Source of the DNA: Bedellia somnulentella | Lineage: Eukaryota; Arthropoda; Insecta; Lepidoptera; Bedelliidae | NCBI GenBank assembly: GCA_963576735.1 | Contig: OY755191.1 | Span: forward strand, 12,553,608-12,617,607 | DNA: 64,000 nt | Direction of reading: 5' to 3' | Part shown: piece by piece, positions 44,371 through 55,169 of the stretch | Layout of the letters: the number at the start of each line of letters is the position of its first letter | Numbering within the stretch: the stretch's first letter is position 1 | Made by a program: the position numbers and the translations under genes | Notes under the pieces: model-generated | What the model saw: only the letters and a program-made list of their open reading frames with translations | What the model was told of the DNA's origin: nothing | The model's database searches: none

Positions 44371-44844
44371 TTTTACTATGTAGTGATTAAAACGGTCTGA
44401 TTACCCAGTTTTAAAAACGGAGTTACGTAGAGTACTAACTGACACGTCCTGCTTATGATTAGGGTAGACAGAAGCTATAATTCATTTAGTTTCCTCACAA
44501 GCTATAATTCATTTAGTATGGCCCTGAAAATCTATTTAGCTTCATTCACATTCATCAACATTTTCATATAATTCCCTTTGCTTCTTGTCACTTTGTTCGG
44601 TGATTTAGTGTGTGTAGGTACCTAGTGTTTTCATTAAACTCATTCTAGCTTAACTATTACCAATTGACCACATACATACTTATATTGATATTGACAGAGC
44701 TAATAAAAACAGATTTTTATGGTTCGATGGCCGATATTGTTGTGAACTGAATTGATTCACACTTTAAAAATTATTGATAAGGTCTCAAGGATTATCTTTA
44801 ATTTTGTAGTACGAGTATTAGTATGATATAAAACAAAAACTCAT
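44371..44844. other. Short direct repeat, otherwise nothing
   Basis: AGCTATAATTCATTTAGT occurs at about 44472 and 44501, 29 bases apart, a small local duplication. The remainder is AT-rich without features. Confidence 0.5.
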
Positions 44845-44903
44845 CATTCACGCCGTAAATCCCGCTAGGGGTGGCAGAGGTACTATACTTCTACATTTTA
44901 TAA
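44845..44903 (-). repeat. SINE family B, 3' end only
   Basis: ATTCACGCCGTAAATCCCGC, TAGGGGTGGCAGAGGTACTA: only the shared terminus and a few adjacent bases. Confidence 0.65.
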
Positions 44904-44907
44904 AGTG

Positions 44908-45162
44908 CCGTGTCGTGTAGTGTCGGCTTAGAATAACACTACCCCATTTCTACCCGTGGGTGATCGTAAGAGGCGACTAAGGGTATAGGGGCTTTTTAAG
45001 TGATTTTTGGGCGATGTGGTTGGAGACCCGTCACCAAAAACATTTATTATTACCATCTTTTCCCCCATCAACTTTCAAAAGTGGCTGAGGAATTTTTCAT
45101 TCCAAAGCTCTGGCTACCCCGTTAAGGGATTTATAGCCGTGAGTATATGTATGTATGTATTT
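44908..45162 (+). repeat. SINE-like family A, full-length copy (A4 type)
   Basis: GTCGTGTAGTGTCGGCTTAG head, CCCGTGGGTGATCGTAAGAG marker, tail ATATGTATGTATGTATTT. Confidence 0.92.
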
Positions 45163-45244
45163 TATAAAGGGTGTCCTAAAAGGTAATATCAAGCTGGGAA
45201 CAGGAGGTACAAAACTTCATGGGAAAGTTCAGATTATCCACATT

Positions 45245-45475
45245 TGGCTAGGACAGTGCATTCACGTGATATTGGGTAGGCTATCACCACTTTGTACGAA
45301 TACTCTGTCACATGACGACGTATAACTTTGCCAAGTTAAGTTTTCTACTTAAAAACATAATCTCTGTAAAATGTTGTATCTGTTGTGTACAAGAAAGAGT
45401 TTTCTTTTCTATAGCTAATAAATGTTTCCTCACGATTTTTTACCTCACCGGCGTTAACTATTGCAACGCGATGTA
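45245..45475 (-). repeat. SINE family B, degenerate copy
   Basis: GGACAGTGCATTCACGTGAT, GTACGAATACTCTGTCACAT and TTTCCTCACGATTTTTTACC remain. An insertion of about 90 bp separates the last two parts. Confidence 0.65.
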
Positions 45476-45519
45476 GCTGGTGAAAAAGAAATTGTACTCG
45501 TTGTAAGGCGTTCGAAGTG

Positions 45520-45645
45520 TAAAAAATAAAAAGGCATGTAGAATATTAATGATTGTAGACGAAGCTCTAGAGGTGTACCAGGATTGTACAAAGTGTTTAT
45601 CGTTAGTCACTGCCTATCTCAATGGGAACGAATGGCGTGAGTATA
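45520..45645 (+). repeat. LINE C 3'-end fragment
   Basis: AGCTCTAGAGGTGTACCAGG, TTGTACAAAGTGTTTATCG, then CACTGCCTATCTCAATGGGA and GGCGTGAGTATAA: worn copy of the terminus. Confidence 0.6.
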
Positions 45646-45954
45646 ACCATGTAGTCAGTCTAGTATTAAAAATTGATACGCACGTCATAAGTATATAAGC
45701 TTGCCCATTTACGCAGACAGCTATATTTACAAGAGGCCTCTATAGGAGATTTGTCATGGAAGTCAATGACACACTATTAGCAATCCATTGATTAGCATTC
45801 ATTTGCATAAAGACTCAAATTGACAGGTGGTAGGCAGGATTAGATCTAGATGAGGGACTTGAACTAATCGTTTAAGGCCAGATAATTATGATGTCATTTT
45901 ACTGTTAAATTTCTAACTTGATAACTACGATTCTCGACCATGAACTAAGTTTAA

Positions 45955-45985
45955 AAAACCGGCTAAGTGCGAGTCGTTTGAAGCC
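45955..45985 (+). repeat. End fragment of widespread lepidopteran repeat
   Basis: AAACCGGCTAAGTGCGAGTC is the characteristic end phrase of the repeat also seen at 14905 (recognised from memory). It is interrupted by the family A copy to its right. Confidence 0.45.
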
Positions 45986-46012
45986 TTTCTCCCCCTCGTA
46001 CTGTGTAATTGA

Positions 46013-46265
46013 TAAACATACATACATACATATACTCACGGCTGTAAATCCCTAAAAGCGGTAGCCAGAGCTGAGAAATTAGAAATTTCTCAGCCACTTT
46101 TGGAAGTTGAGTGGGGAAAAGATGGTAGAATAAAGGTTGTTGGTGATGGGTCTCCAACCGCATCGCCCAAAAATCCCTTAAAAAGCCCCAATACCGTTAG
46201 TCGCCTCTTACGTACAACCACCGGAAGAAATGGGGTAGTGATATTCTAAGCCGACACTACACAGC
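46013..46265 (-). repeat. SINE-like family A, full-length copy (A2 type)
   Basis: (CATA)3 tail, AAGCGGTAGCC variant in the stem-loop, A2 marker CCACCGGAAGAAATGGGG, head GACACTACACAGC. Confidence 0.93.
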
Positions 46266-46544
46266 TATTTCAAAAATATAATTAGTATACGGCTCAATTT
46301 AATTGAATAAAAATATACATTAGTTGTTTCGTTCGCTTTATATTATTTTCGAAGTTTGTTGAAAGGGGTGAGCAATATGGATACTTTATACGAGTTGTAC
46401 AATTGCATGTCCCTGGCTTCTAAGCTAGGTAAAATAAAAGTCAGTACAGTTTTTACTGAAATAAAAAAAAAAACACTAGTCCTATACGATATTGGCAAAC
46501 GCAACCATTCAACCGTAAATATTTGCAACAATACGCTTTCAATC

Positions 46545-46640
46545 TCACACTTCTGTCACCTGCCTTTTTCAGCATATTCTCTATTTGATCTACCTAAATG
46601 TGTCTACCCTGGTCTTCTACTGGCATTACCATCGACATAA
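46545..46640 (-). repeat. Family C2 5' fragment
   Basis: TTCAGCATATTCTCTATTTG, CTAAATGTGTCTACCCTGG; the reverse complement matches C2 bodies at 10.33 and 27.86 kb. No terminus. Confidence 0.5.
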
Positions 46641-47257
46641 CACTTTGAAATTTCAACAGTGGCTTAACAATTCTTATTACCAAATCTCTGCCTACCTTAT
46701 TTTGAAATTTAGGCCTTACAAGTTAGTTTAAGTACCATAACACCAAGTAGTATCGACTACACGATATGCTTTATTGCTCCATTGAAACAGCTTATCATAC
46801 ATTCATAGATGATGAACTGATTTTTATAACACTTGTACGCATAGATAAGAGTTTATCAGCGGCCTATCTAGGAACGTAATGTGGGGTCGTGAAGATAAGA
46901 ATCTCGGGTTACATAATAAACTTGTTCAAACGATAATGGAAGTTAAGGTGTAAGCTGAGGATGGGTGATCGCAATTTTTTTTTTTACACGTTTTGCTGTT
47001 TTGCTTGTAAATTATTAGTCAATAGCTAGTGAAATGATTTGACAAATCCTATGTCCAGCAGTTGACTTATTTCGCTGATGATGACGATGCGTCAGATGAG
47101 ATATAATCAATATTATGACATATGTTATTAAAACTATGCAAAATTAGATATTACAGTTCAATATCACTAGTAATAAAGACCTTGTTCTTGTTCCTAATTT
47201 AACGAAGTGATCGGTGTGACAGGAGTTCATTTTATATCTACACTGGCAATCACAAAT
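46641..47257. other. Mostly unassigned; one RTE-type 3' scrap
   Basis: 47041-47100 (TATGTCCAGCAGTTGACTTA, CTGATGATGACGATG) resembles the last bases of RTE-type LINEs. Otherwise AT-rich without features. Confidence 0.4.
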
Positions 47258-47363
47258 TACATACATATACTCACAGCTATAAATACCAGAAAATGTACCC
47301 AGAGCTTTGCAACTAGAAATTCCGTTAAGATGGGGTAGTATTGTTCTAAGCCACTCTATACTG
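47258..47363 (-). repeat. SINE-like family A copy with internal deletion
   Basis: Both ends are present (ACATACATATACTCACAGC; GTTCTAAGCCACTCTATAC), but the central ~140 bases including the GCGATGCGG core are gone. Confidence 0.75.
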
Positions 47364-47464
47364 CTATTAAAGATCCTTACTATCTCCTCACTTTTTATCT
47401 ATAAAAAAAATACTAATTACCAAAAGCCGTTACATAGGAATGAGTATATCTATAGAGTAGTGGT

Positions 47465-47505
47465 TGGGAAAATCTACAGAAGGGGCTTTTGACCAGCAAT
47501 GGACA
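47465..47505 (+). repeat. RTE-type LINE 3' scrap
   Basis: AAGGGGCTTTTGACCAGCAA, TGGACATCTG: the last bases typical of RTE-type LINE copies. Very short. Confidence 0.35.
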
Positions 47506-47747
47506 TCTGTGTTATCTAAATGATAATTAAACAAACATTTACCATGCCAAGGTCAAGAATAAAAACCAGAATTAAATTCGAAACCATGTTTTCAAAAAAG
47601 AAGCGATCAAGGTTGTCCAAATATTAAACAGTTAACGGTCTCACCTTGATCATCAAGCGATAAGAAATTGATACCATTATGTGGGAAAAATACATGGTAT
47701 AGTACACAGTATTCTTCGTAGCTCACATGTACACATATATACACATA

Positions 47748-47998
47748 CTACATACATACATACATATACTCACGCCTGTTAATCCCTAGAAGGGGTAGCC
47801 AGAGCTAAGGAATGAGAAACTCCTCAGCCACTTATGGAAAGTTGAGTGGGGAAAAGATGGTATAATAAAGGTTGTTGGTGATGGGTCTCCAACCGCATCG
47901 CCAAAAAATCCCTTAAAAGACCCAAAACCGTTAGTCGCTTTTACGCACGCCCATTGGTAGAAACGGGGTAGTGCTATTCTAAGCCGACACTACACAGC
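47748..47998 (-). repeat. SINE-like family A, full-length copy (A2 type)
   Basis: (CATA)4 tail, head GCCGACACTACACAGC. A second family A tail fragment abuts its head without a gap. Confidence 0.92.
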
Positions 47999-48068
47999 AA
48001 CTCACGGCTATAAATCCCTAAACGCCGGAGCTTCAGAATCTGAAAATTCTTCAGTCACCTTTGGAAGT
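47999..48068 (-). repeat. SINE-like family A, 3' fragment in tandem
   Basis: ACTCACGGCTATAAATCCCT continues directly from the head of the preceding copy, then GGAGCTTCAGAATCTGAAAA. Insertion of one element at the other's end, or recombination, would explain it. Confidence 0.75.
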
Positions 48069-48094
48069 AAAAATATTGAAAAAAATTAATGCAA

Positions 48095-48330
48095 GAAAAA
48101 AGACTAGTGACTACCACCGTGAGTAGCCGGGACCGACGCTTTACCATTTCCCAAAGCACGGAATCGTCTCCCGAAACGGAATAAATCAGTCGATTTAATC
48201 AATATTCTGATCAAATACAACGTGCACAGTGATTTTTGCGTGTAAATATCTCACCGGGAAGCGAACCCAAGACTTTCGTATCGTAGCCATACGAACAAAC
48301 GCTATCCGTTATACACCATACTCCACCACG
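48095..48330 (-). repeat. Family K-like piece and tRNA-like segment
   Basis: GTAGCCGGGACCGACGC and CAAAGCACGGAATCG match family K in reverse. To the right, the reverse complement of about 48236-48318 has A-box-like ATAACGGATAGCG and B-box-like GGGTTCGCTTCCC, i.e. a degenerate tRNA-derived head. Confidence 0.45.
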
Positions 48331-48494
48331 GAGTCAGATATTGTGTTGGTATTAGTGATGAAATTATTGGGGATGAAAGTTTGTCGGTTTAAAATAAAAA
48401 GCATCGAAAAGATAGAACTTTTTGAATCTGTTTAAGTTTCATTTTGGTACCATTATCATTTTCAGATTTTTTATTCTCAAATAGGCAGGCGTCT

Positions 48495-48612
48495 GCATTC
48501 AAAAGTATAAAAGAGCATGGAGGAAAATATTGATTCAATGTAGACGTTGCTCATGAGGTTTGCCAGAATCGTACAAAGTGGCGATCTATAGTATCTGCCA
48601 ACCTGTATGTAT
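48495..48612 (+). repeat. LINE C 3'-end fragment
   Basis: AAAGAGCATGGAGGAAAATA, AATCGTACAAAGTGGCGATC, ATAGTATCTGCCAACC; the stem-loop is truncated and an ATGT tail follows directly. Confidence 0.65.
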
Positions 48613-48636
48613 ATAAGTACTTTAATAAAGACCAAA

Positions 48637-48882
48637 AGCCGTGTAGTGCCGGCTTAGTACGTCGCCACCCTTTTCTACCCACGGGTGTCGTAAGAGGCGA
48701 CTAAAGGTATTGGGGCTTTTTATTGGATATTTGGGCGATGCGGTTGGAGACCCATCACCAAAAACCTTTATTTTTACCATCTTTTCCCCACTCAACATCC
48801 AAAAGTGGCTGAGGAATTTATAATTCCTTAGCTCTGGCTACCCCTTCTAGGGAAATATAGCCGTGAGTATATGTCTATGTCA
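48637..48882 (+). repeat. SINE-like family A, full-length copy (A1 type)
   Basis: GCCGTGTAGTGCCGGCTTAG head, GGGTGTCGTAAGAGGCGACT, TTTATTGGATATTTGGGCGA, end GCCGTGAGTATATGTC. Confidence 0.93.
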
Positions 48883-49561
48883 AAGTAAGTCTTTTCTTCT
48901 TCTGTATCTTTCTTTATCTTTACAGATACTTTATCAACGTTTAAATTTAAATTAATACTGCTCTACCATTGCTTCGGAAAGTTTGAGGATGATGTCCTCC
49001 TCCAAGAAACTCCTCTCCTTTTTTTTAACCCTCTTATTTTTTGATTATATGGGAAATATAATTGCCTTATCTTTCTTTCTTTAAGTGTCGAGCAATTCCA
49101 AGTTACTAATAGTTATTACCTTATTTTAGACTTTTCAATAACTAATGAGTCAATCAAAAGTACATAAAATCGTAAAAAAAGTCGATAAAGAGTCTCTACC
49201 TACACCAACTGTTGTTGAATGTGTGTGAGAATAAAAGTAACACTGTGAGACATAGTATGGTAGGGAAGACAGCGGAAATCTTTTGGCACAAGTCTCTGAT
49301 ATACAATGTTTGACAAGATGAAAGGATAGGATTGAAGAAAAGTGGTTTGCCTTCGCCGTTTGAGGAGAACGATCTATCACTACACTTTGTTACCTGTCTA
49401 CCTCTTCAAGGTAAAAGTGTAGCAAAAGTGCAGCTTAAACATTATTTTTGAAAACTTATTGCTATAAAAAATGAGTTTTTTAATAAAATGTTATAAATAT
49501 ATATGAAGTGTTCGTTAAAATATCATTACTTTTGATATTTTAAAGAATTGTAGCGTGATTC
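48883..49561. other. Pyrimidine-rich, otherwise unassigned
   Basis: CTTTCTTTATCTTTAC-type runs at 48885-48925 and TCTTTCTTTCTTT at 49069-49082 suggest old LINE tails. No coding signal. Confidence 0.4.
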
Positions 49562-49652
49562 CTTAATCTACGTCCAAAAGTGGCTGAGGAGTGCAAAAAC
49601 ATGCTAAGCTCTGGATACTCCTTTTTAGTATTATAGCCGTAAGTATATAACA
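49562..49652 (+). repeat. SINE-like family A, 3' fragment
   Basis: CTACGTCCAAAAGTGGCTGA, AGCTCTGGATACTCC, TTATAGCCGTAAGTATATA. Stem-loop mostly decayed. Confidence 0.65.
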
Positions 49653-50299
49653 CTTATTTGAGTTTAAAGATAATCTCTCGTTTAAGCATCAAACAAAAAA
49701 AAGGGGTCTCGAAAAATAATAAAAATGGAATCACTTTTACTTTTACCATTTAGTATCTTACTTTTTCTACTTACTCTGTCTACGCCACAATATTAGAAGC
49801 GTGATAGTGCGTATAAATAGGGAAACTCACCGAAAAGGTGGTAACGGCAAAGCCAAGCAGAGTTGCGGTATGCGTAATTAGATACCAGTCTTCTAAGCAC
49901 TATATAAACTAATATTATTCGATGAAAGCAAAGCCTGGTTTCACAACTAGTTCGAATGGTATCACTCGGTACACTTGTGGTTAAACACATACACGTGTAA
50001 TTATAGTATTTCCTTGAATTTTCCCTTCTGAAACCCACACTTTACCACCACAAACCAAACACTCGGATTATCTCACATTAAAATCTGAAGGAATTCGCTA
50101 GCACAATTCGGAAACGCGTTATTTTCCGCACGGAGATTTGGCAAAAAAAATAATTGTTTCGTAATAAGTCATTGCACTAAAATCAGTTAGCATGCACGCA
50201 CTAGCTTTACAGCTCAAATTGTCAAATTACTAGTTTAAACACTTTAGAAAAACTCACTGAAAAGTCGATAGAAATTTAAGATTAAAATTTAGTATCGTT
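49653..50299. other. No clear feature
   Basis: Single-copy-looking. Two minus-strand GTGAGTTT donors follow similar CTTTTCG/CTTTTCA contexts (at about 49830 and 50255), so non-coding 5' exons on the minus strand are conceivable. No other support. Confidence 0.3.
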
Positions 50300-51195
50300 T
50301 TTAAAATGCACGTGGATTTTGGACCGGTTGTTCGTCTATCATATTTTCGGTCGCATGACACCTGCGTAAGCCGAGCGTGCGGAGCTCACACACGTCCGTC
50401 CTCTGGGATGGCTCGCGTAATACTGAATTAGCCGTGTGTAGGTCCGGCTCGGTGGATTCAAATGATTCGAATCCCTGCGTGAGCCTGATTGGCCTAACCG
50501 GCCCCACTCTTTCTTATCAGGTGCAGGTTCGCTTAACCGGGCCGCTCCGCACCGGCTCGGTTTTATTGTTTTCGAACAACAGGCTCAGGCATCAGGTTCA
50601 GGATCGGTTCGATTATTACTGTTACATTTGCTTTGCTTGCTGAATGTGAGAGCGAGACAAGAATGTAATACAATTTGTACTCGGGAGACAGAGACGAAAA
50701 GAGAGTTGTCCTTTTTTGTTCTTTGTTTGCCAATTTCGTTTAATAGATTTATCAATCTTTTCATAAATAATGGTGTTTATAGTGATATTATAAATATGAT
50801 AGTGTTTTATGTTGTGTCACTTTCTGATTTGCATATATTTATGTGTAGATATTGTTATAAGATGTTGTTAAGATGTTTCTAAATATTATTATTTTTTTTA
50901 CATATGGATATTTGTATGTTAGCGAACCTAGCCTGTACACAAACAGAATCATTATACATATGAGATAATTGATTTTTAAATGTATGTCAACAGCAATCGT
51001 TACGTTCCGTAAGCGTGGTATTTTTTGGTTGTTTGATTCAGTTCCGACTTTCATAACCGAGCCGGATTCGATAAGCGTACCGGCCCGGTTAAGAGGATTC
51101 AGTACCGGAACTGAGCCTGAACCTGGTGATTCGAATCCCCTCGCGGAGCTGGATCTACCCAAGCCTATACTGAATGTCGAACAACTGAACCCTTG
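50300..51195. repeat. GC-rich blocks flanking an AT-rich core
   Basis: 50330-50615 and 51040-51195 are both rich in CCGG, CGAACC and GAGCCTGA words and each contain GATTCGAATCCC followed by a GCG word. About 400 bp of AT-rich sequence lies between. This could be a degenerate DNA transposon or low-complexity satellite-like DNA. Frames across it are not gene-like. Confidence 0.35.
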
Positions 51196-51827
51196 CATCG
51201 GTTTCTGGTGCTACAGAAATTCCTAATCATCTCAAGATTTAACACCTTACAGCTGAATTAACCTGGATTAATAAGGCGTGAGAAAACACAATGTAGAGTT
51301 AGGATACTGAGGTAAATTTAGAGTTAGCGGTGAAAAATACGCGCATAGTTTTATGTAAAATTGACTTCTCGCGTGCATTAAGTTCCTATGGCAGATGCCA
51401 GTGTATATCTAACATCTTTATTTTTCGAAAGAACAATCTCATCATAATTACAAAAGAAAAGACACAAAGTATAATGTATAAAGAGGTAATTTGGTGTCCA
51501 GAACTTCAGCAATGAATATAAATTTTCCAATTTTAGTATCATACAAGGAAAAAGCTAGTTATTAAAAGTTTTAAACACAAACGCGGTAAATTGGTGGTTC
51601 TTTAATGTGTTTATGTAAAAGTATCCGTGTAAATTGCGAATTTTCATTGAATACATGTATGTTTCAATAAAAATGTGTATTCTCTATATAAAGTAAAATT
51701 TAGTTTATTAGTTTAGTTTTTCATGTTTTTATTTATATTATTAACTTTGTAGCAATAAATAAAAGTATTTCTTTTTAACAATATTAAAGACTCTACCTCA
51801 TAAATATTTTTTTTACCACTAAAAAAT
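51196..51827. other. No feature recognised
   Basis: AT-rich; no repeat or coding signal. Confidence 0.5.
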
Positions 51828-52070
51828 GCCGTGTAGTGCCGGCTTAGAATGTCGCTACCCCTTTCTACCCACGAGTGTCGTAAGAAACGACTAAGGGTAT
51901 TGGGGCTTTTTATTGGATTTTTGGGCGATGCGGTTGGAGACCCATCACCAAAACCTTTATTTTTACCATCTTTTCCCCACTCAACTTCCAAAAGTGGCTG
52001 AGGAATTTATAATTCCTTAGCTCTGGTTACCCCTTCTAGGGAAATATAGCCGTGAGTATATGTATGTACT
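51828..52070 (+). repeat. SINE-like family A, full-length copy (A1 type)
   Basis: GCCGTGTAGTGCCGGCTTAG head, CACGAGTGTCGTAAGAAACG, GCCGTGAGTATATGTATG end. Very close to the copies at 31.8 and 48.6 kb. Confidence 0.93.
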
Positions 52071-52169
52071 AAAAAATATCGGTAGTGTAGTCATCATAAT
52101 GGACTTGCGGATGACGTTACGTGATTGGATCTTATCGGGACCACGGAACTCTTAACAGTAATAATTTAG

Positions 52170-52345
52170 AGATGTGTGTGCTGCGTTTCGTCGGTTTAGA
52201 GTAGCGCTAACTAATTTCTTTTAGCGGGTGTCGTTTGAGGCAACTTAGGGTTTTGGGGCTTAGATACTTCATCAATAATTCTTTATTAAACACTCAGTAA
52301 AATCAAATCTGAGCTCTGGCTACCCCTTGACGAGGATTTTAGATT
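52170..52345 (+). repeat. SINE-like family A, degenerate copy
   Basis: TCGTCGGTTTAGAGTAGCGC, GGGTGTCGTTTGAGGCAACT, GAGCTCTGGCTACCCC. Central core deleted; it runs into a SINE J piece. Confidence 0.6.
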
Positions 52346-52365
52346 TTGAACCGTGAGGTTCCGAC

Positions 52366-52530
52366 GAGCAACATTTATGTGATGAGCATAAATTATTGTT
52401 TCTTAGTCTTGGATGCTATTTATGTATATTCTATAATATATCGTTAGTATCCCATAATTCAAGTACTACTTAGTTTGGGCTAACTTTATCTGTGTATAAT
52501 AGTCCATATATTTATTTATTTAGTTTGGGA
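52366..52530 (+). repeat. SINE family J copy, lacking tRNA head
   Basis: GAGCAACATTTATGTGATGA, TTGTTTCTTAGTCTTGGATG, TATCTGTGTATAATA; same body as 34.75-34.87 kb with a TATTTATTTATT tail. Confidence 0.7.
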
Positions 52531-52916
52531 GCCCCAAAAAATATAATATATTTGTTCATGTATGTACACACTTAACGAATATAAAACTAAACTTAAACGT
52601 GACTAATTAATTAAATATTTACAGCAGAAATTAAATTAAACAATATAAAAAATGTTTTCAAAATCGCTGCCGCTAGGGCGTAGGGTTCCCAAGAGGCTGG
52701 CTGCATTACTTACCCCTCTGTATTGCAATACTTACTCTCATATATTAGTCGTAATATCATGTGTGAAAAAGTTAACAGTCTAACTTCATATCTTCATAAG
52801 ATACAACTTGTGACCGAAAGATTTTGCAGTTTATGAGATCGCGTTCTTTATCCTTTCCGTAATGAACTGTAAAAAGGGGTATACCTAATTTTATCCAACT
52901 CTTAAAATTATCAAGC
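52531..52916. other. No feature recognised
   Basis: AT-rich apart from ATCGCTGCCGCTAGGGCGTA near 52664, which I could not assign. Confidence 0.45.
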
Positions 52917-53032
52917 GAAACGTGAGTACTCTGAACACCAGGTGACAATGTCACGTGATGTTCAGAAGTATTAGTACCTCTGCCAACCCCTTCTGAGATA
53001 TATGGTGTGAAAGCTTGAGTCTTGAGTCTTAA
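52917..53032 (+). repeat. SINE family B, 5'-truncated copy
   Basis: GAAACGTGAGTACTCTGAAC, CACCAGGTGACAATGTCACG palindrome, CTGCCAACCCCTTCTGAG, and a (TTGAGTC)n tail, unlike the TTTATG tail of other copies. Confidence 0.85.
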
Positions 53033-53137
53033 TATTATTAATTAAGATGTAATATACAACTTGCTAACACTAGATACTAATTGCTAGAGCATATCTAGGT
53101 GTGGTTTAGTTCTGTGTACTAGTTTTTACTTCCATTT

Positions 53138-53350
53138 ATATACATACATATGCTCACGGCTATATATCCCTAAACGGGGTAGCCAGAGCTTTGGAAATAA
53201 AATATTCCTCAGCCACTTTTGAAAGTTAAGTGGGGAAAAGATGGTAATAATAATTGTTGGTGACGGGTCTCCAACCACATCGCCCAAAAGTTACTTAAAA
53301 AGCCCCTATACCCTTAGTCGCCTCTTACGATCACCCACGGGTAGAAATGT
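53138..53350 (-). repeat. SINE-like family A copy (A4 type), head truncated
   Basis: ATACATACATATGCTCACGG tail at the left; ACGATCACCCACGGGTAG near the right end; breaks before the head. Confidence 0.88.
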
Positions 53351-53599
53351 TGACCAATAAAAAAGTAGTTCACTTAATGGCTTTATTTTCAATCGATCTA
53401 TATATCTCAGTCAATTCATTATATTATTGGTACAAAACATTGTTTAATTTTGCGTTCCAACAGTCTGTTAAAAATATACAAGCAGGTTCCTTGAACAGTC
53501 GTAGTGGAAAGAAACAAGGGATAATTTACCTTAATTATATTCACTTACAACCCTTATATGTGTTCACCGAGGGGCTCAAGCGAATCTACTCTACATAAA

Positions 53600-53820
53600 A
53601 GGTGATTAGGCCATAGTTCACTACGCTGGCCAATTGCGGGTTGGCAGACTTACAACTGCTTCGATAATAGCTGGGATGGACGGCTTAACCTTCTAATCAC
53701 GAAATCATCTTCGGATAATCAGGTGATTTCATTTGTGAGTTACCCTACCAAGGATCGAACCGGAAACATCTGGATAGCAAGCTTAGCACTTTTACCGCTA
53801 GATCACAAAAGCAGTTACGA
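53600..53820 (-). repeat. LINE 3'-end / tRNA-like composite, degenerate
   Basis: Plus-strand GTGATTAGGCCATAGTTCAC and GCTGGCCAATTGCGGGTTGG match the pieces at 40.96-41.04 kb. The right end reversed (GATCTAGCGGTAAAAGTGC; CCGGTTCGATCCTTGG) looks like decayed A and B boxes. Confidence 0.45.
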
Positions 53821-54228
53821 TTATAGGTTATGACAAAACGTGAAGTAATAAAATGAATAAAAGAAGGTAAATATCACAAGATTTCTCTGCGTGTTCGATG
53901 CGTCAAACATTATCACAAAATATACTAAATTCGTGATAACGTTCAATCTTTTCCTTGGCGGGTCACTGACCGATTATAAGTCGCGGTGCAATAACCAATT
54001 ATATAATCACTACATTTTAATTAACAGTTAGGCATCAGTTTTAATTTGTGTCCATTTTGAATGATAACAACAATGTATAAGAGATAATTGATTAAAATAA
54101 AACTGTAAACGAAGTTCTTAGCTGATGTAACCTTTTTATTTTATTCTTTCCTACATCTCTTTCTTGGTAGAGGACCGAAAACCCATCGGCAAGTACAGAG
54201 GGGGTTAAAATTTTTAATCACATCACTG
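53821..54228. other. No feature recognised
   Basis: AT-rich; nothing identified. Confidence 0.5.
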
Positions 54229-54325
54229 TGATACATACATATACTCACGGACATCAATCCCAAAACGGGGTAGCCAAAGTTTCAGAGCTAGAAACTGTTC
54301 AGCCACATTTGGAATTTGATTTACT
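54229..54325 (-). repeat. SINE-like family A, 3' fragment (A3 type)
   Basis: ATACATACATATACTCACGG tail, CCAAAACGGGGTAGCC stem-loop, CAGCCACATTTGGAATTTGA; broken after that. Confidence 0.8.
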
Positions 54326-54684
54326 TCCAAATGTGAACGAAAGAGTTTGAATATAGGAAAATAGTGCCTTTCGAATTTAATTTAAGTTTATTTATATTTA
54401 AAGTATGTCTTCTTAGACACCCTATTTCTTCTAGTGGGCTAAGCAAATTTGTTATAGTAGTATACGTATGTATGTATTTATAGTTTATTCAAGAAAATAA
54501 TATCTGTAAAATGCGTATGTGCATGTGTAGATTTATCACTTCGTGATATTATATATAAATTAAGTGCCCCGTCTATGTTATAAACAGGTGGACTATGTAG
54601 CTACCGCTCAGCTATCTGCCAGAGAAAGTCCAATCGGAATTGGTCAGCCTTTTCAGGCTTTAGCCAGAACAAACCGATAGATTT

Positions 54685-54875
54685 AGCCGTGTAGTTCCGG
54701 CTTAGAATGTCCCTCTCCCTTTCTACCCTCGTACGTTTCTACGACTCAAAGTTTTTGGTGTACACCCCCCCCCCCCCTATCCCCCCTGGTCCCCTATCAA
54801 CTTCCAAATGTAGCAGAGGAGTTTCTAGCTCTGAAGGTCTGTTTACCCATTTTTGGGATTTATGGCCGTGAGTAT

Positions 54876-54890
<15 letters not shown>
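54685..54890 (+). repeat. SINE-like family A copy (A3 type)
   Basis: GCCGTGTAGTTCCGGCTTAG head. The core is replaced by a C13 run (54765-54777) and TATCCCCCC. The end GGCCGTGAGTATATACATAC runs straight into the next copy's tail. Confidence 0.85.
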
Positions 54891-54895
<5 letters not shown>

Positions 54896-54906
<11 letters not shown>

Positions 54907-55138
54907 CTCACGGCTATAAATCCCTAAAAAGGGTAGCCAGAGCTAAGGAATTAAAAATTCCTCAGCCACTTTTGGAAAGTTGAGTGGGGAAATGATGGTA
55001 AAATAAAGGTTGTTGGTGATGGGTCTCCAACCCGTTCCGCTCCAGCCCCAATACCGTTAGTCGCCTCTTACGTACACCCACCGGAAGAAATGGGGTAGTC
55101 CTATTCTAAGCCGACACAACACAGCATTAAGCCGTCAC
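54896..55138 (-). repeat. SINE-like family A copy (A2 type)
   Basis: (TA)n tail joined to the preceding plus copy; head CCGACACAACACAGC. The GCATCGCCCAAAA core is replaced by CCCGTTCCGCTCCAG. Confidence 0.9.
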
Positions 55139-55169
55139 TACACAGCACTTATGAGCACCGTGAATATAT

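Noticed and set aside
49793..50038. 81-codon minus ORF
   Set aside because: No motif, no clear splice context and no similarity I can recognise.
50377..51226. Several ORFs in the GC-rich blocks
   Set aside because: Overlapping frames on both strands, low-complexity composition, no splice signals or known motifs.
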